From Aradus depressus (Eukaryota > Arthropoda > Insecta > Hemiptera > Aradidae): 64,000 nt of DNA. The stretch spans positions 18,453,460 to 18,517,459 of the forward strand of contig OY759223.1 in the NCBI GenBank assembly GCA_963662175.1. Reading direction: 5' to 3'. The translations under genes were made by a program, and so were the position numbers. Below the pieces are notes generated by a model. That model searched no databases, was not told where the DNA came from, and saw nothing but the letters and a program-made list of their open reading frames with translations. Shown piece by piece: positions 10,446 through 19,817 of this stretch; the first letter of the stretch is position 1; each line of letters opens with the position of its first letter.

Positions 10446-10699
10446 AATTGAAATTGCGAGACCGGAATGGGGCGATGTAAAAACTAAAAACTTAGTTGAA
10501 ATAAAAAAGTCGATTTTATCATTAAAAAAAAAAAAATCAATAAAAAAAGGTATTTTTGAATTTGTTGCCATGAGTTACAATTTAAACATTGCTTTGAATT
10601 ATTCCCCTTAGAAAGTTATTGTAGAGCTTAAATATGAACATATTGGTCCAGTATCGAATCTAAGGGCATTTTGTTGTTTGAAAATTTAATCGGCCGACT

Positions 10700-10790
10700 T
10701 CGCTTTGAGGACGATATTTCGGTGCTGTCATGGGCCCCTTCCACAGGTCATAATGGCGAAATATAAAAAAATATATATATATGTATATAG
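10700..10790 (-). mobile_element. PLE-a-like fragment with decayed hammerhead motif
   Basis: Minus strand: CGCCATTATGACCTGTGGA..GAAATATCGTC. The motif at 10710-10749 keeps stem I (GAC/GTC), GAA, palindromic ATAT and C at the cleavage position, but core A6 is T (CTGTGGA). Relation to PLE-a is shown by the shared ATTxTGACCTG and CGAAATATC blocks. Confidence 0.4.
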
Positions 10791-10807
10791 GTAACATATA
10801 TATAATA

Positions 10808-10881
10808 TCAAATTCCTAATACTGTAGGTATTATTTATATTTTAATTATGAATAGTACCTACAGTATTATGAATTTGATAC
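10808..10881. repeat. Short inverted repeat
   Basis: ATACTGTAGGTATTA on the left and GTACCTACAGTATTA on the right form arms of about 25 bp around an AT-rich loop. Confidence 0.65.
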
Positions 10882-10984
10882 TCATGTATCCTTCATTATA
10901 TATTTGAAAAATATATTATTTACCTCTTATGTATTTGTATTCTACGATTTAATATCTGTTCATTTATGTATTTATAACAGCAGT

Positions 10985-11290
10985 TATTAGAGTTTTTGTG
11001 TTAAGCCTCCCCCATAATTCCTTCCTTTTCTTTGATCGATTTGGCATAAATGTCGTCCGTATCGGGTTCTGGACACATATATAAAATTTTGTGTCGATAT
11101 ATTTATTCTACCGGGTATTATTGTGTTCACAGACACACACACAGAAATGTATTTATTATTTTTTGGAATATGGATATCGGAAAACATGAAAGTTCATAGG
11201 AAACTAAACTTGTTTGATAGATTACATAACTTCTCTTATACTTCTTACAGCTAATGTATTGGTACAAAAGTATTGATAGATAACATCGAT
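10985..11290 (-). repeat. R1 family fragment
   Basis: Minus-strand R1 words: CCTCCCCCATAATTCC, ATATATTTATTCTACCGGG, the ACACACACACAGAAATG block and ATTACATAACTTCTCTTATAC. It ends about 50 bp before the GC-rich Mmp leader. Confidence 0.6.
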
Positions 11291-11416
11291 ATTTTCTTAA
11301 ATAATATCGATATCATGGAAATATAGGGGTTGAATTAGTGAGACTAGGATGGGGGGGGAGGAGGATTGAGGGTGGAGGGGCCGAGTACTTAATCTCCCCT
11401 CCAGAAGACAGAGGAC

Positions 11417-11422
11417 TCAGTT
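11417..11422 (+). promoter_or_regulatory. Candidate Mmp initiator (Inr)
   Basis: TCAGTT matches the arthropod initiator consensus (TCAKTY), with +1 at A11419. It lies in a locally GC-rich patch (11338-11457) that contrasts with the AT-rich surroundings. If used, the 5' UTR would be 39 nt. I see no DPE at the expected +28 position and no convincing TATA box, so this is tentative. Confidence 0.3.
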
Positions 11423-11457
11423 GCCGCCCGGCCCGCGTGCCTCACACACCTTCCGTC

Positions 11458-11541
11458 ATGATTCTCAGGATACTATCCGTCATCGTGCTTCTCGTAGCTG
11501 CAGTCCTTTCCGCTCCAGCTCCCAGCTCTACACGGGCTATG
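11458..11541 (+). CDS. Mmp1: Matrix metalloproteinase, exon 1 (signal peptide)
   Basis: ATG at 11458 (purine at -3) opens 28 codons and ends at GCTATG followed by the donor GTAAGT (11542). Residues 1-18 are a classic signal peptide: a positively charged start (MILR), a hydrophobic core of Ile/Val/Leu, and a small-residue cleavage region ending VLSAP, followed by a Pro/Ser-rich linker. Exon 1 ends in phase 0, matching exon 2 at 31132. The upstream frame stays open to 11338 but has no ATG, so this start is the only plausible one. Role: directs the pro-enzyme into the secretory pathway. The identification comes from exons 2 and 3; exon 1 alone would not be diagnostic. The Mmp1 symbol (rather than another MMP) is inferred from the RSKR site in exon 3. 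Confidence 0.82.
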
Positions 11542-11639
11542 GTAAGTTTCCACTCTCTCAATATTTTCTTTAAATATATTATAGTTTATGGTAATTTTTG
11601 GCGAATTAATCATCTAAGCTCAAGGGGTTCGTAGATTTT

Positions 11640-11712
11640 TTATCTTGGAAGTAAAAAAAAACGCACTTTGGTAGTAGGCGATATTACCTCATAGGTAAAG
11701 CATGGTCGAGTA
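11640..11712 (+). mobile_element. SINE-1 relic with internal deletion
   Basis: TTATCTTGGAAGTAAAA joins directly to TTGGTAGTAGGCGATATTACCTC and GTAAAGCATGGT. The central 200 bp of the element are missing. Confidence 0.55.
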
Positions 11713-12133
11713 TAATCCAAAATCAAAGATTGATTTCCTTAACTACAAAAACAGGTATTAATCAACAGTTGTTAAATACAACCTATAAGTTTAAAATGCA
11801 GATTAAAACAATAAAAAGATGTCAGAGGCTCAACTCAAAAACTTCAATAACTTGATTTAATTAATATATTGTCATGAAATTTCATATTAAAAGTCAAAAC
11901 CTCCTGAGGACCTGTTAATTCTAATTGAAATAAGTCGAAGGGAAGGGGTTTATTAGGGGATGGGACCCGACACAAAAATCCTAATAACTGCCGATGTAAT
12001 GAATTTATTGACACAAAATTTAGTTTGAGAATTTAGAGGAAGCTAATGATTTTTAGCACAAACGGACTACTGGTTTTAGACTGGTAGCAAGAAGTTATTT
12101 GATTAGTTTGTTCTTAGGAAATACATTGGCGGT
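11713..12133 (+). repeat. R1 family copy
   Basis: From about 11860: TTGTCATGAAATTTCATATT, CAAAACCTCCTGAGGACC, GGAAGGGGTTTATTAGGGG, TAATAACTGCCGATGTAATG. These are the module words of R1. 11713-11860 is unassigned. Confidence 0.6.
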
Positions 12134-12402
12134 AGAGGGCACCGGTAGCTCAGTGGTATGCGTGCTTGTCTTCTGAGGCCCTTAGTTTATTTTATCTGGG
12201 AGATAAAATAAACTTGAGCGCGCCGTTCTTCAGATGGGACATTAAGCGATGGTCCCGAGCCTGTACGATATCAGGTACTCGTTAAAGACCTAGGTGAATA
12301 AAAATTTAGGGTAGGCAAAATTTAGGACTCCTAAGTAGAGTCGGGCTCATGTCCACCAGAGTGACGAAAGAGCGCTCTGGTAGTAGGCGATATAACCTCG
12401 CA
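12134..12402 (+). mobile_element. SINE-1 with B-box deletion
   Basis: Head AGGGCACCGGTAGCTCAGTGG (A box intact) runs through GTGCTTGTCTTCTGAGG straight into CCCTTAGTTTATTTTATC. About 30 bp containing the B box (GGGTTCGAAACCC) is missing. The rest of the body matches the consensus well. The 3' tail is lost at CTCGCAGTG. It should be unable to drive Pol III transcription as it stands. Confidence 0.88.
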
Positions 12403-12899
12403 GTGTGTTCTTCAGTGTCCTATGTACAGGTATTTCGCAGGATTTTTTTCATTTCATAGTAATGAATGTATCGACGAAATTTTATACGTGGATCCAGGAC
12501 CGAATAAGGACGAAATCGGCCGCTGGAAGACAGGGATCAAAGGAAGAGAGAACTCAAATACCTTCATTACTGTCAATGAATTTTTCATTGTGAAAATGAG
12601 TATGAGGGTTTTGGAGTCACTGGGTAAGACATTGATGAGATGTCCTATAAACCTATAGCGACTTCATATTTACAATTTTGTTTAAAACTTGTACTACATT
12701 CAAAATGATGGAACACTGACCTACCTATGCTACTGTTGTCAGTGTGACCACTAACTGACGAACTCTTCCCAAACTATTAGCATAGTGTAAACAACGGAAT
12801 GTTTAAATAACTTTAGAATATTGGTAGGTATATGGGTTAATCAAACATCATTGTGTAGTTCTAGCATCACCAAGTAACGAAATTTTCCAAAAATGTTGA
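12403..12899. other. R1-like piece then unassigned
   Basis: 12460-12600 has R1-like words (GAATGTATCGACGAAATTTT, GGATCCAGGACC). 12600-12899 holds nothing recognisable. Confidence 0.35.
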
Positions 12900-13350
12900 C
12901 CCTTCTTTATTACAAATTGTCAAACCTTTCGCCCCCCCCCCCCCCCCCCTCCAGTAATGTATCATAAATATTATTGTTTCTCCAGCTATACGAAGTATAG
13001 AGGAAGGAATTTCAATTTCCAATTCCATGATTCCAAAAATAGAGAAAAAAACATTTATTGGGTTTTTTGAGTTTAGCCCCCCCTTCCCCCCCCCCCACCC
13101 CACCCCCCTCATCTTCTCTTCCCTTCTGAAAATTCCACTGAAAAATAATAAGTGTCGTCTTTATGGGATATTGAATCACATATAAAATTTTGCTTCGATT
13201 CCATTCTATCGACAGTTATCAGAGTTTTTGTGTTAATCTCCCCCCTAATTCTCTTCTTCTCTTTAGTCGATTTAGCTGAAACTCAATAGGTGTACGTCGT
13301 TATAGGGTTATAGATTCACATGTAAGGTTTCTAGGATACTATCGATAGTT
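12900..13350 (-). repeat. R1 family copy with poly-C runs
   Basis: Minus-strand R1 modules with C runs near 12932-12950 and 13078-13107, CGATTCCATTCTATCGACAG, GTTTTTGTGTTAATC and TTCTCTTTAGTCGATTTAGC. The C tracts sit at the G-run position of each R1 module. Confidence 0.7.
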
Positions 13351-13433
13351 TAAGTACTTTGTATTTCTGGGATCCACTGAATCGAAGGAAGTTTACTGTT
13401 CTTGTAGAGTGTTTCGTTGCTTTGAACTGAAAA

Positions 13434-13550
13434 ATGAGTCGTAAACTCAAGTCCCATGTGTGGAGTTACTTCGATAAGGATGTGGGTCCAAAAAAACTGG
13501 CTAAATGTCGTTTTTGCAGTGCCGAATACAGAACTTCCAGGAACGCTGTT
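13434..13550 (+). pseudogene. hAT transposase N-terminus (BED zinc finger start)
   Basis: ATG at 13434 opens MSRKLKSHVWSYFDKDVGPKK, then LAKCRFCSAEYRTSRNA. The S-x-VW-x-YF core followed by A-x-C-x2-C is the first half of a BED finger, the DNA-binding module of hAT transposases. The distal His pair of the finger is missing: the frame runs into TTTTGTTTTATTTTATT and stops. This is therefore a 3'-truncated fossil. A host BED protein exon is a less likely alternative, since no donor site follows. Confidence 0.7.
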
Positions 13551-13904
13551 TTGTTTTATTTTATTTTGTTGAGGTTTCGGATGTTCTAGTGTTTCATGTT
13601 AGTTGTTCGTTTCTGTTGTGATATTTCTGTTAGCACCTAACAATGGAAACTCATCTGGTCAATATATAATATATATATATATACGTGTTTTGAATACATA
13701 TTTTTATACATGTGCAAATATTTCGATAGCCTCGATATTTTAAAACTATCGATACTATCAATATCGCCATCGATAGTTTTACACCAATAGGTATTTGGAA
13801 TCTGGAGGGCAGAAAACATGAAATTCCGTTGAAAAGTCCGTATCAAATTTTTGACCTATTAAATAACTTCTCGCATACTTTGAATAGGTGGGGATGTAAA
13901 AATC
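13551..13904. other. Unassigned plus R1 end fragment
   Basis: Contains an AT microsatellite near 13665-13682, repeated CGATAG/ATCGAT words, and from 13800 the minus-strand R1 end block (GAAAACATGAAATTCCGTTG). Confidence 0.4.
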
Positions 13905-13987
13905 TAAGGGCCTTCGCTGGGTTTCGAAACCGCAATTTAGAGCTTAGTAGTCCATGAACACTACCTCTGAGCTATGGTCGCCCTTAG
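13905..13987 (-). mobile_element. SINE-1 head fragment
   Basis: Minus strand: AGGGCGACCATAGCTCAGAGG, then GGTTTCGAAACCC and AGCGAAGGCCCTTAG. Only the tRNA-like region survives, and it is diverged. Confidence 0.7.
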
Positions 13988-14600
13988 AAATCTTTAGTGT
14001 AGGCATGTTTACAAAGAGATGTTTCCTGGTTCGATATTTGAAAGAGTTGAATTTACCCTATACCAAGAAGTCGATGCTGCTAAAGTACCGTATCTGTGAA
14101 ATGCAACAGCAGATGTGGAACAAGAAGTAATTGACTCAAGAAATGTGTAAATAAAATAAGAACACATGGAACAAGAGAAAATCTTCAGAGGATCTACTGG
14201 AGGTAGGATATTGTATTTCTTGGGATGAAAAGGAAGCCGCAATGACAAGAAATGATGGCAGAACCTGATGGAACAGAACCTTGTAACATTTGGTCAGCCT
14301 GACGCCGCAGCATTAGCGACGGACAAAGAAAAAGAATTAGATTCGTATAATAATTTATGATTTTTTTTTTAATGGATAAAAAATTGGTCCCAATTTTACA
14401 CGCCGGAAATTACTATACTCCCTCTATTTAACAATCATGGAAAAGGAATCGATATTTAATCGGAATTTCCACCACTGCTCTTAAGATTTCAATGTCTAGA
14501 AAACCCAAGACAAAATAATTTTAAAAAATCATCGGAGACTCTGCGACAGTGTACTTCCCCAGCACGATCTAGTCAATTAAGTTTCTGCTCTCCTTCGATT
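13988..14600. other. No recognisable gene
   Basis: Only short chance open frames; no domain or repeat match seen. Confidence 0.4.
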
Positions 14601-14900
14601 ACCAATCGATCATGTGCAATCATACTAAAATTTATATCGATAATTCATTACATCGGCAATTATTAAGGTTTTTGAGTTCAGCCTCATTCCTTGATCGCCT
14701 CTTCCCGGCCTATTATGTTTCGCGGAAAATTATTCTTAATGGGGTTTTGAATTTACATATAACATTTCGTGTAAATATATTCATTAGAACGGCAGTTTTA
14801 GAGGGTTTTTGATTTGAGTTTTTGCATCAATTTTCGTTTCTTTATAATTATTCATCAGATATACAAAAAATGTATCTAGTGACTTAGTCACTTCTGGTAA
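14601..14900 (-). repeat. R1 family fragment
   Basis: CGATTACCAATCGATCATG, ATCGATAATTCATTACATCGGC, GTTTTTGAGTTCAGCC and TTGAATTTACATATAACATTTCGTG are R1 module words in minus orientation. Confidence 0.55.
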
Positions 14901-14989
14901 ATTATGCATTCACGATGCAGTCTGACTCATGGCATTGATTTTCTTTATTGCATGTTTCAATAAAAATTTAAATTCATATTATCTAAAGA

Positions 14990-15208
14990 TTGCCTACCCT
15001 AAATTTTCACCTACAGTAGGGGTCTTTAACGAGTACCTGACATCTTATAGGCCCGGGACCATCGCTTAACGTCCCATCCGAAGGACGGGGTGCTTAAGTT
15101 TTTTTTATTTCCCAGTAAAAATGAACTAAGGGTCTTGGCCGGGTTCCGAACCCGCGATCTTGAGCTCAGTAAGCAAGCACGCATACCACTGCGCTACCGG
15201 CGCCCTAC
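14990..15208 (-). mobile_element. SINE-1, tail end missing
   Basis: From the head (AGGGCGCCGGTAGCGCAGTGG with one A-box change) through GGGTTCGGAACCCGGCC to CCTACCCTAAATTTTCACC. It lacks the 3' third and tail. Both boxes are present but altered. Confidence 0.87.
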
Positions 15209-15461
15209 TATTCTCTCTCCCCCATCCTCTAACCCCATAAAGGCAACACCTATTGATTTTCAACGAAATCGGTCAAAGAAAAGTGAGGTAAGGGGAGGGG
15301 GGCTGAAAACAAAAAACCTAATGACTGCCCTTGTAATAAACTTATTGACATAAAATTTTATAGGTAAATTAAAAAAAGAACAACACCTATTACGTTTCAG
15401 CCGACGGAAATCTCAAAATGTCCAATATCTGCCTATGTAATAAATGTGTCAAAACAGTTAT
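15209..15461 (+). repeat. R1 family fragment
   Basis: CCTATTGATTTTCAACGAAATC, GGGGAGGGGGGCTGAAAAC, TAATGACTGCC and TTGACATAAAATTTTATAGG match R1 modules. Confidence 0.6.
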
Positions 15462-16200
15462 TACATTTTTTTTTTTTTTTTTTACAAATAGATATTTACA
15501 ACTGTATAAAAAAAATACAACAAGTGAATGTGCTAATAGAGAGATAATGGCAATGTCAAAATGTCAAGAGGGGAGAAATCATCCAGTGGTGACACTTCTT
15601 AGACACTGATTTACTCTCTCACTGTCACTGTCACTGCTGCTGCTAAGGAGGTCTCTAGGCCATTGACGTTTAAGCCGTCGTTGGGAAAGTATGGCAGAAT
15701 AGAGGGCACGGACTAGGGGATTATTGTGGGAACTAAGAGAAGGAAAAATAATTTTTTATATTAGGATTTAGCGACTTCGGTGAAAAAAGGTACGTTAAGG
15801 TCAGTGTGAAGAGTTTTGTTAGAGACATATTAAGGAGAATTGACTATTTTACGAAGGATTTTCGATTGAAAGGTTTGGATGAGCTGGCAGAATCCCAGAG
15901 TTCGTGTCCGTAAGTCCACATAGGTTTGAGTACTGCGTTGTATAAGTCGTTTTGTTTTCAAGGTTAATTCGGATCTTTTGTCTAGTAGTTTTAGTAAACG
16001 TTTATAATTTCTTGTCTTTTCAGTCTCGTGTGAGGATTCCAAGATAGTCGTTTGTTGAGTATGAGGCCTAGATAGCGGACTTCGTTTTTTAATGGGATGG
16101 AATTTTTGTTAAGGTACACTTTGGGGCAGGTATATTTTCGACGAAGGGTGAAGACGATGTGAACTGACTGAACTCTTGTCGGTCACCTTCACTCTCCACA
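15462..16200 (-). mobile_element. Jockey-like LINE 3' end, copy 2
   Basis: Minus strand. The poly-A tail appears as a T run at about 15463-15483. Next comes the same 3' UTR as at 97-435, then ORF2 C-terminal text: RRLKRQWPRDLLSSSSDSDS near 15610-15690 and, upstream, KLLDKRSELTLKTKRLI and IQTFQSKILRKIVNSP (15830-16042), extending to about 16200 (VRYLGL, W-N-PH). Several frame breaks. Compared with the 58-kb copy, the ILKPMWTYGLELWGSA stretch is frame-shifted. The family assignment rests on the TYGxxLWG...QxFQSKILR signature. Confidence 0.85.
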
Positions 16201-16274
16201 TTTTGTACCAGGACACAAAATTTAATATGAGGATTCAGAAGTCCCTATGTAAGTCAACTATTCATTTTTAGCCC
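16201..16274. repeat. R1 3' fragment
   Basis: CAAAATTTAATATGAGGATTCAGAAGTCC followed by GTAAGTCAACTATT is shared with 55430-55480 and 59865-59930. Confidence 0.45.
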
Positions 16275-16588
16275 AAGCTGTTGATTAGTTTTTATTTTAG
16301 AGCAAACATTTAATTGATTAGTTTTTATGTTAGATCGAACATTTAATTGATTATTTTTATGTTAGAACGAACCTTTAGTTGATTAGTTTTTATGTTGGAG
16401 CAAACATTTAATTGATTAGTTTTTATGTTAGATCGAACATTTAATTGATTATTTTTATGTTAGAACGAACCTTTAGTTGATTAGTTTTTATGTTGGAGCA
16501 AACATTTAATTGATTAGTTTTTATGTTAGAGCAAACATTTAATTGATTAGTTTTTATGTTAGAGCGAACATTTAATTGATTAATTCCT
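16275..16588. repeat. Minisatellite, about 34-bp period
   Basis: About nine units of ACATTTAATTGATTAGTTTTTATGTTAGAGCGA-like text. Variants (CCTTTAGTTG, GATCG, GGAGC) alternate in a regular order, so two blocks of three units repeat as a higher-order group. The unit resembles the TTTAATTGATTA..TTCG motif found once near the right end of R1, so it probably expanded from an R1 copy. Confidence 0.85.
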
Positions 16589-16829
16589 GCTGGAGGCGAT
16601 TCACTTCACAGGCGATTTTTTTAATTTTCGAAATTCCCAAAAATTATTCACTATTAATAGTCGCTTGCAATTTATCCTAAAAGATGTGCATGAACATAAC
16701 AAGTTATTCAAGTTTTTAAATAGGTAATATTTACTCTAACAACCAGTTATTACAGTTCCTAACTATTACTCACAGGGAATATAATAACCGAGTAATATTA
16801 CTTGGTCGCCTCGACCTCGTTCCATGAAT
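16589..16829. other. R1 right-end block then unassigned
   Basis: TTGATTAATTCCTGCTGGAGGCGATTCACTTC is the R1 right end. No other feature to 16829. Confidence 0.4.
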
Positions 16830-17060
16830 CATGTAATGTTTATTTTAAATTGTTTTTTTTTTTTTTTTGGTAGTTTTTTTTTATATAAGTTTATTTTAAT
16901 TTTTATAAAAATCTTATTTATTAAAACATTCTAAATTATGTTATTTTAAAAATTATTTTATCAGACTGCCTGATGATGAGGGCAAATTCGAAAGCCAGTA
17001 AGCAAAAATTAATAAAATCTGTGAGAGGTCAGATTATATTTTATTATCATATTAATATGT
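16830..17060 (+). mobile_element. PLE-d repeat fragment
   Basis: Shares AGACTGCCTGATGATGAGG, GAAAGCCAG and AAAATCTGTGAGAGGTCA with the composite at 31500-32384. It carries a hammerhead-like core at 16967-17000 (CTGATGA, GAA followed by AGCCAGT) whose stem II is not convincing. The uninterrupted TCTGTGAGAGGTCA here serves as the empty site for the RTE insertion at 31922-32351. Confidence 0.5.
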
Positions 17061-17162
17061 GTCGTTCTTATGGAGTTCTGCATGCGCATATAAAATTTCG
17101 TATCGATACATTCATTCTATCGGGAGTTATCGGTATTCATTAAAGAGACATCGTAAGGTTCC

Positions 17163-17250
17163 TCTCTACAGTCGGAGTCTACCCCAGGTTATGGGTCCAC
17201 CGGTAGTAAGCGGTATGATCTCGTAGTTAAAGCCCGGGCATGTGTTACAC
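17163..17250 (+). mobile_element. SINE-1 3' fragment
   Basis: CAGTCGGAGTCTACC, CCACCGGTAGTAAGCGGTATGATC and TAGTTAAAGCCCGGGCATG. It is interrupted on the right by the hAT element starting at 17251. Confidence 0.75.
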
Positions 17251-17490
17251 CAGGAGTGGCCAACCCGAGGCCCCCTTGAATAATTTTACGGCCCGCGAGA
17301 TTCATCACAATTTTACAAAATATGTTGTTTTTTTTGCACCATTTTTGTTTTTAGTGTAGTGTTCTGTAACAAATAAATCCCTCAAATTTTCTAATTTAAG
17401 AAATCTGTCATAAAAAGTTGTGAGCGCTTTTGGATCAACTTACACCTGCGAATCGTTTTTATCGAAAATGAAATTTACCAAACATAAATC

Positions 17491-17604
17491 ACGCTGGAAC
17501 TTAAGGACGAAAACTTGCTACATCAATTACGATGTGCAAATACACGCATTGAGATCGACTTTCAAAAGCTAAGTGAAAGAGTTGAGAAAAAAATATCTCA
17601 CTAA
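17491..17604 (+). pseudogene. hAT transposase C-terminus remnant
   Basis: Frame from 17491: TLELKDENLLHQLRCANT, then RIEIDFQKLSERVEKKISH and TAA at 17602. It resembles the tail of ZBED5/GTF2IRD2-type hAT transposases (LTDExLxxxLRxAxT..PDIDxL). No upstream dimerisation domain survives in frame. Confidence 0.55.
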
Positions 17605-17693
17605 TTAAATAATTTAAATATTATTCGTTCATTTCATTGTAGGAGTATTGAGGGTCAGTCAAAGATGGAAAAAAAAAAAAACACTATTCAGAT

Positions 17694-17730
17694 GCCAACG
17701 TTTCGATATATTTTATATCATCATCAGGGC
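17694..17730 (-). ncRNA. Hammerhead-like motif, left palindrome arm
   Basis: Mirror copy of the motif at 19427-19463, identical in sequence on the minus strand. Confidence 0.45.
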
Positions 17731-18287
17731 CTACAAACATGGGGGAGAAATCAAGATTAGAATCAAAAATAAACAAAACAAAAAAAAAAAAAAAAATTTT
17801 TTTGATAAACATTACTGAACGTTAAAAATACACTATAAGAAGTTGAAAATTGAAACAGACTTACTATGAATAATTATTAAACATTAAAATTAAATATGAA
17901 TACATTACTAAACATAAACATTAATAATGGAAATAGACAAATAGGTGGAACATAATAAAGAGTAAACATTAAAATGACTTACTATGAATAAGCAGGGTTG
18001 GGGAGAAGGCATGTACACTGGATGGAGTCTTACATTGCAATGAAATGGTACAAAATAATACTAGGGTGCTAAAGGAAACAGGTACAGGGAGCTCGGGAAA
18101 CCCCGTCATAACTGTCACATTACAGCAGAAATGTTGAAAGAAACATAAATATGTATTATTATGGTTGTTTGTGTCTGCATACTCTAACACATATCTAAAG
18201 ATAATTAATAAATAATATTAAAAAATATATATATAAACTAAAATAATAAATATAGATAATTTAGATATTGGAGACAGAACTATGGTG

Positions 18288-18602
18288 TCAGCTCTTGCTA
18301 AGTAAATTGGCATAACAATTACTTAGGTTATTAGTGTCAGTGCGGAAGTTGACTGTATCAAGTGTTTTAGCTATATACACCATTTCCAATGTCAGTCTCT
18401 TATGATAATTGTGTTCTCTATGGAGTATTTTAGTGTTTATGTAGTCAAAATTATGTTTGTTCTGACTATGGTGTCGGACTAGAGCGCTGCAGTTATCAGC
18501 ATCAGTTTTAGTTTTGCAATCATACTCGTGTTGGTATATTCTCTTTTTTAAGTATTGGGATGTCATACCTATATAAGATCTTATATAGGTATGACATCCC
18601 AA
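18288..18602 (-). pseudogene. PLE GIY-YIG endonuclease, left arm
   Basis: Encodes the same 104 residues as the right arm (18555-18869) from the opposite strand. The first 16 codons of the two frames overlap across the palindrome centre. See the right-arm entry for motif detail. Confidence 0.8.
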
Positions 18603-18869
18603 TACTTAAAAAAGAGAATATACCAACACGAGTATGATTGCAAAACTAAAACTGATGCTGATAACTGCAGCGCTCTAGTCCGACACCATAGTCAGAACAA
18701 ACATAATTTTGACTACATAAACACTAAAATACTCCATAGAGAACACAATTATCATAAGAGACTGACATTGGAAATGGTGTATATAGCTAAAACACTTGAT
18801 ACAGTCAACTTCCGCACTGACACTAATAACCTAAGTAATTGTTATGCCAATTTACTTAGCAAGAGCTGA
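18555..18869 (+). pseudogene. PLE GIY-YIG endonuclease, right arm
   Basis: The frame shows YIGMTSQYLKKRIYQHEYDC (the YIG half, the catalytic Arg in KKRIYQH), then LVRHHSQNKHNFDY (the conserved PLE H-x-x-x-x-H-x-F-D segment), then HREHNYHKRLTLEMVYI (the catalytic Glu of LEM). This order matches the C-terminal endonuclease of Penelope-like retroelements. The GIY strand and everything upstream, including the RT, are missing: the palindrome centre falls just before YIG, so residues before it (CHTYIRS) are read from the other arm. The frame closes with TGA after a further 30 residues. It is an intact-looking partial domain, not a functional gene. Confidence 0.82.
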
Positions 18870-19426
18870 CACCATAGTTCTGTCTCCAATATCTAAATTA
18901 TCTATATTTATTATTTTAGTTTATATATATATTTTTTAATATTATTTATTAATTATCTTTAGATATGTGTTAGAGTATGCAGACACAAACAACCATAATA
19001 ATACATATTTATGTTTCTTTCAACATTTCTGCTGTAATGTGACAGTTATGACGGGGTTTCCCGAGCTCCCTGTACCTGTTTCCTTTAGCACCCTAGTATT
19101 ATTTTGTACCATTTCATTGCAATGTAAGACTCCATCCAGTGTACATGCCTTCTCCCCAACCCTGCTTATTCATAGTAAGTCATTTTAATGTTTACTCTTT
19201 ATTATGTTCCACCTATTTGTCTATTTCCATTATTAATGTTTATGTTTAGTAATGTATTCATATTTAATTTTAATGTTTAATAATTATTCATAGTAAGTCT
19301 GTTTCAATTTTCAACTTCTTATAGTGTATTTTTAACGTTCAGTAATGTTTATCAAAAAAATTTTTTTTTTTTTTTTTGTTTTGTTTATTTTTGATTCTAA
19401 TCTTGATTTCTCCCCCATGTTTGTAG

Positions 19427-19463
19427 GCCCTGATGATGATATAAAATATATCGAAACGTTGGC
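19427..19463 (+). ncRNA. Hammerhead-like motif, right palindrome arm
   Basis: GCC, CTGATGA, extra T, a perfect 6-bp stem II (GATATA-AAA-TATATC), GAA, self-complementary ACGT, T at the cleavage position, then GGC. Stem I is GCC/GGC. All invariant core bases are present. The zero-loop helix III could only form between two molecules, as in dimeric hammerheads. It sits downstream of the endonuclease, where PLE ribozymes are known to lie. Confidence 0.5.
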
Positions 19464-19817
19464 ATCTGAATACTGTTTTTTTTTTTTTTCCATCTTTGAC
19501 TGACCCTCAATACTCCTACAATTAGAATCCACAGTCGCTAATCAACATCTTCATTTCATTATTATATTATGTATGTTTATATGTATGAATAATAATAAAA
19601 ACAATAAAATTAATTCATTCCGTTTTAAATTTTCACTGCAAAAAATTTTTGTAGTGGGTTCAAATCTAATATGGGGATATATAAATTTATATGCGGCCCG
19701 CAGGATTATAATGCGTTTCCAAAGTGGCCCGCAAGATCATTTGGGTTGGCCGCCCTGAGTTACACAATACACATATTAGCGAAGATACATCTGTTCTTTT
19801 CAGTAATTTTCTATGTT

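Larger units (their letters stand above)
17636..19522. mobile_element. Penelope-like element palindrome (head-to-head arms)
   Basis: A nearly perfect palindrome centred at 18578/18579 (AAGATCTT) with arms of about 943 bp and no spacer. The arms differ by only a few bases (CACTATTCAG against CAGTATTCAG, and homopolymer length). Each arm runs from a truncated GIY-YIG endonuclease through a 3' region to a hammerhead-like motif, an A/T homopolymer and TTGACTGACCC. The direct repeat TTCATTTCATT flanks the insertion (17628-17638 and 19550-19560). The right side has about 27 extra bases beyond the palindrome before that repeat. The mirrored ORFs at 17969-18190 and 18967-19188 are chance frames. Confidence 0.85.
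17251..19757 (+). mobile_element. hAT element (ZBED-like) hosting a PLE palindrome
   Basis: Terminal inverted repeats CAGGAGTGGCCAACCC (17251) and GGGTTGGCCGCCCTG (ends 19757) are flanked by an 8-bp target duplication, TGTTACAC/AGTTACAC (7 of 8 identical). The 8-bp size is diagnostic for hAT. Inside both ends are GGCCCGC blocks as in ZBED/GTF2IRD2-like hATs. A transposase C-terminal remnant lies at 17491-17604. The PLE palindrome (17636-19522) is inserted in the internal part, so the hAT arrived first. Confidence 0.8.

Noticed and set aside
17969..19188. Mirrored 73-codon frames (17969-18190 and 18967-19188)
   Set aside because: They lie in the 3' region of the PLE arms, on the strands given by the palindrome; no domain, and both exist only because the arms are identical.
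17636..19522. Palindrome as a simple assembly foldback
   Set aside because: Not mirrored beyond the arms, bracketed by a direct repeat and lying inside a hAT with its own intact ends. Still worth long-read confirmation.
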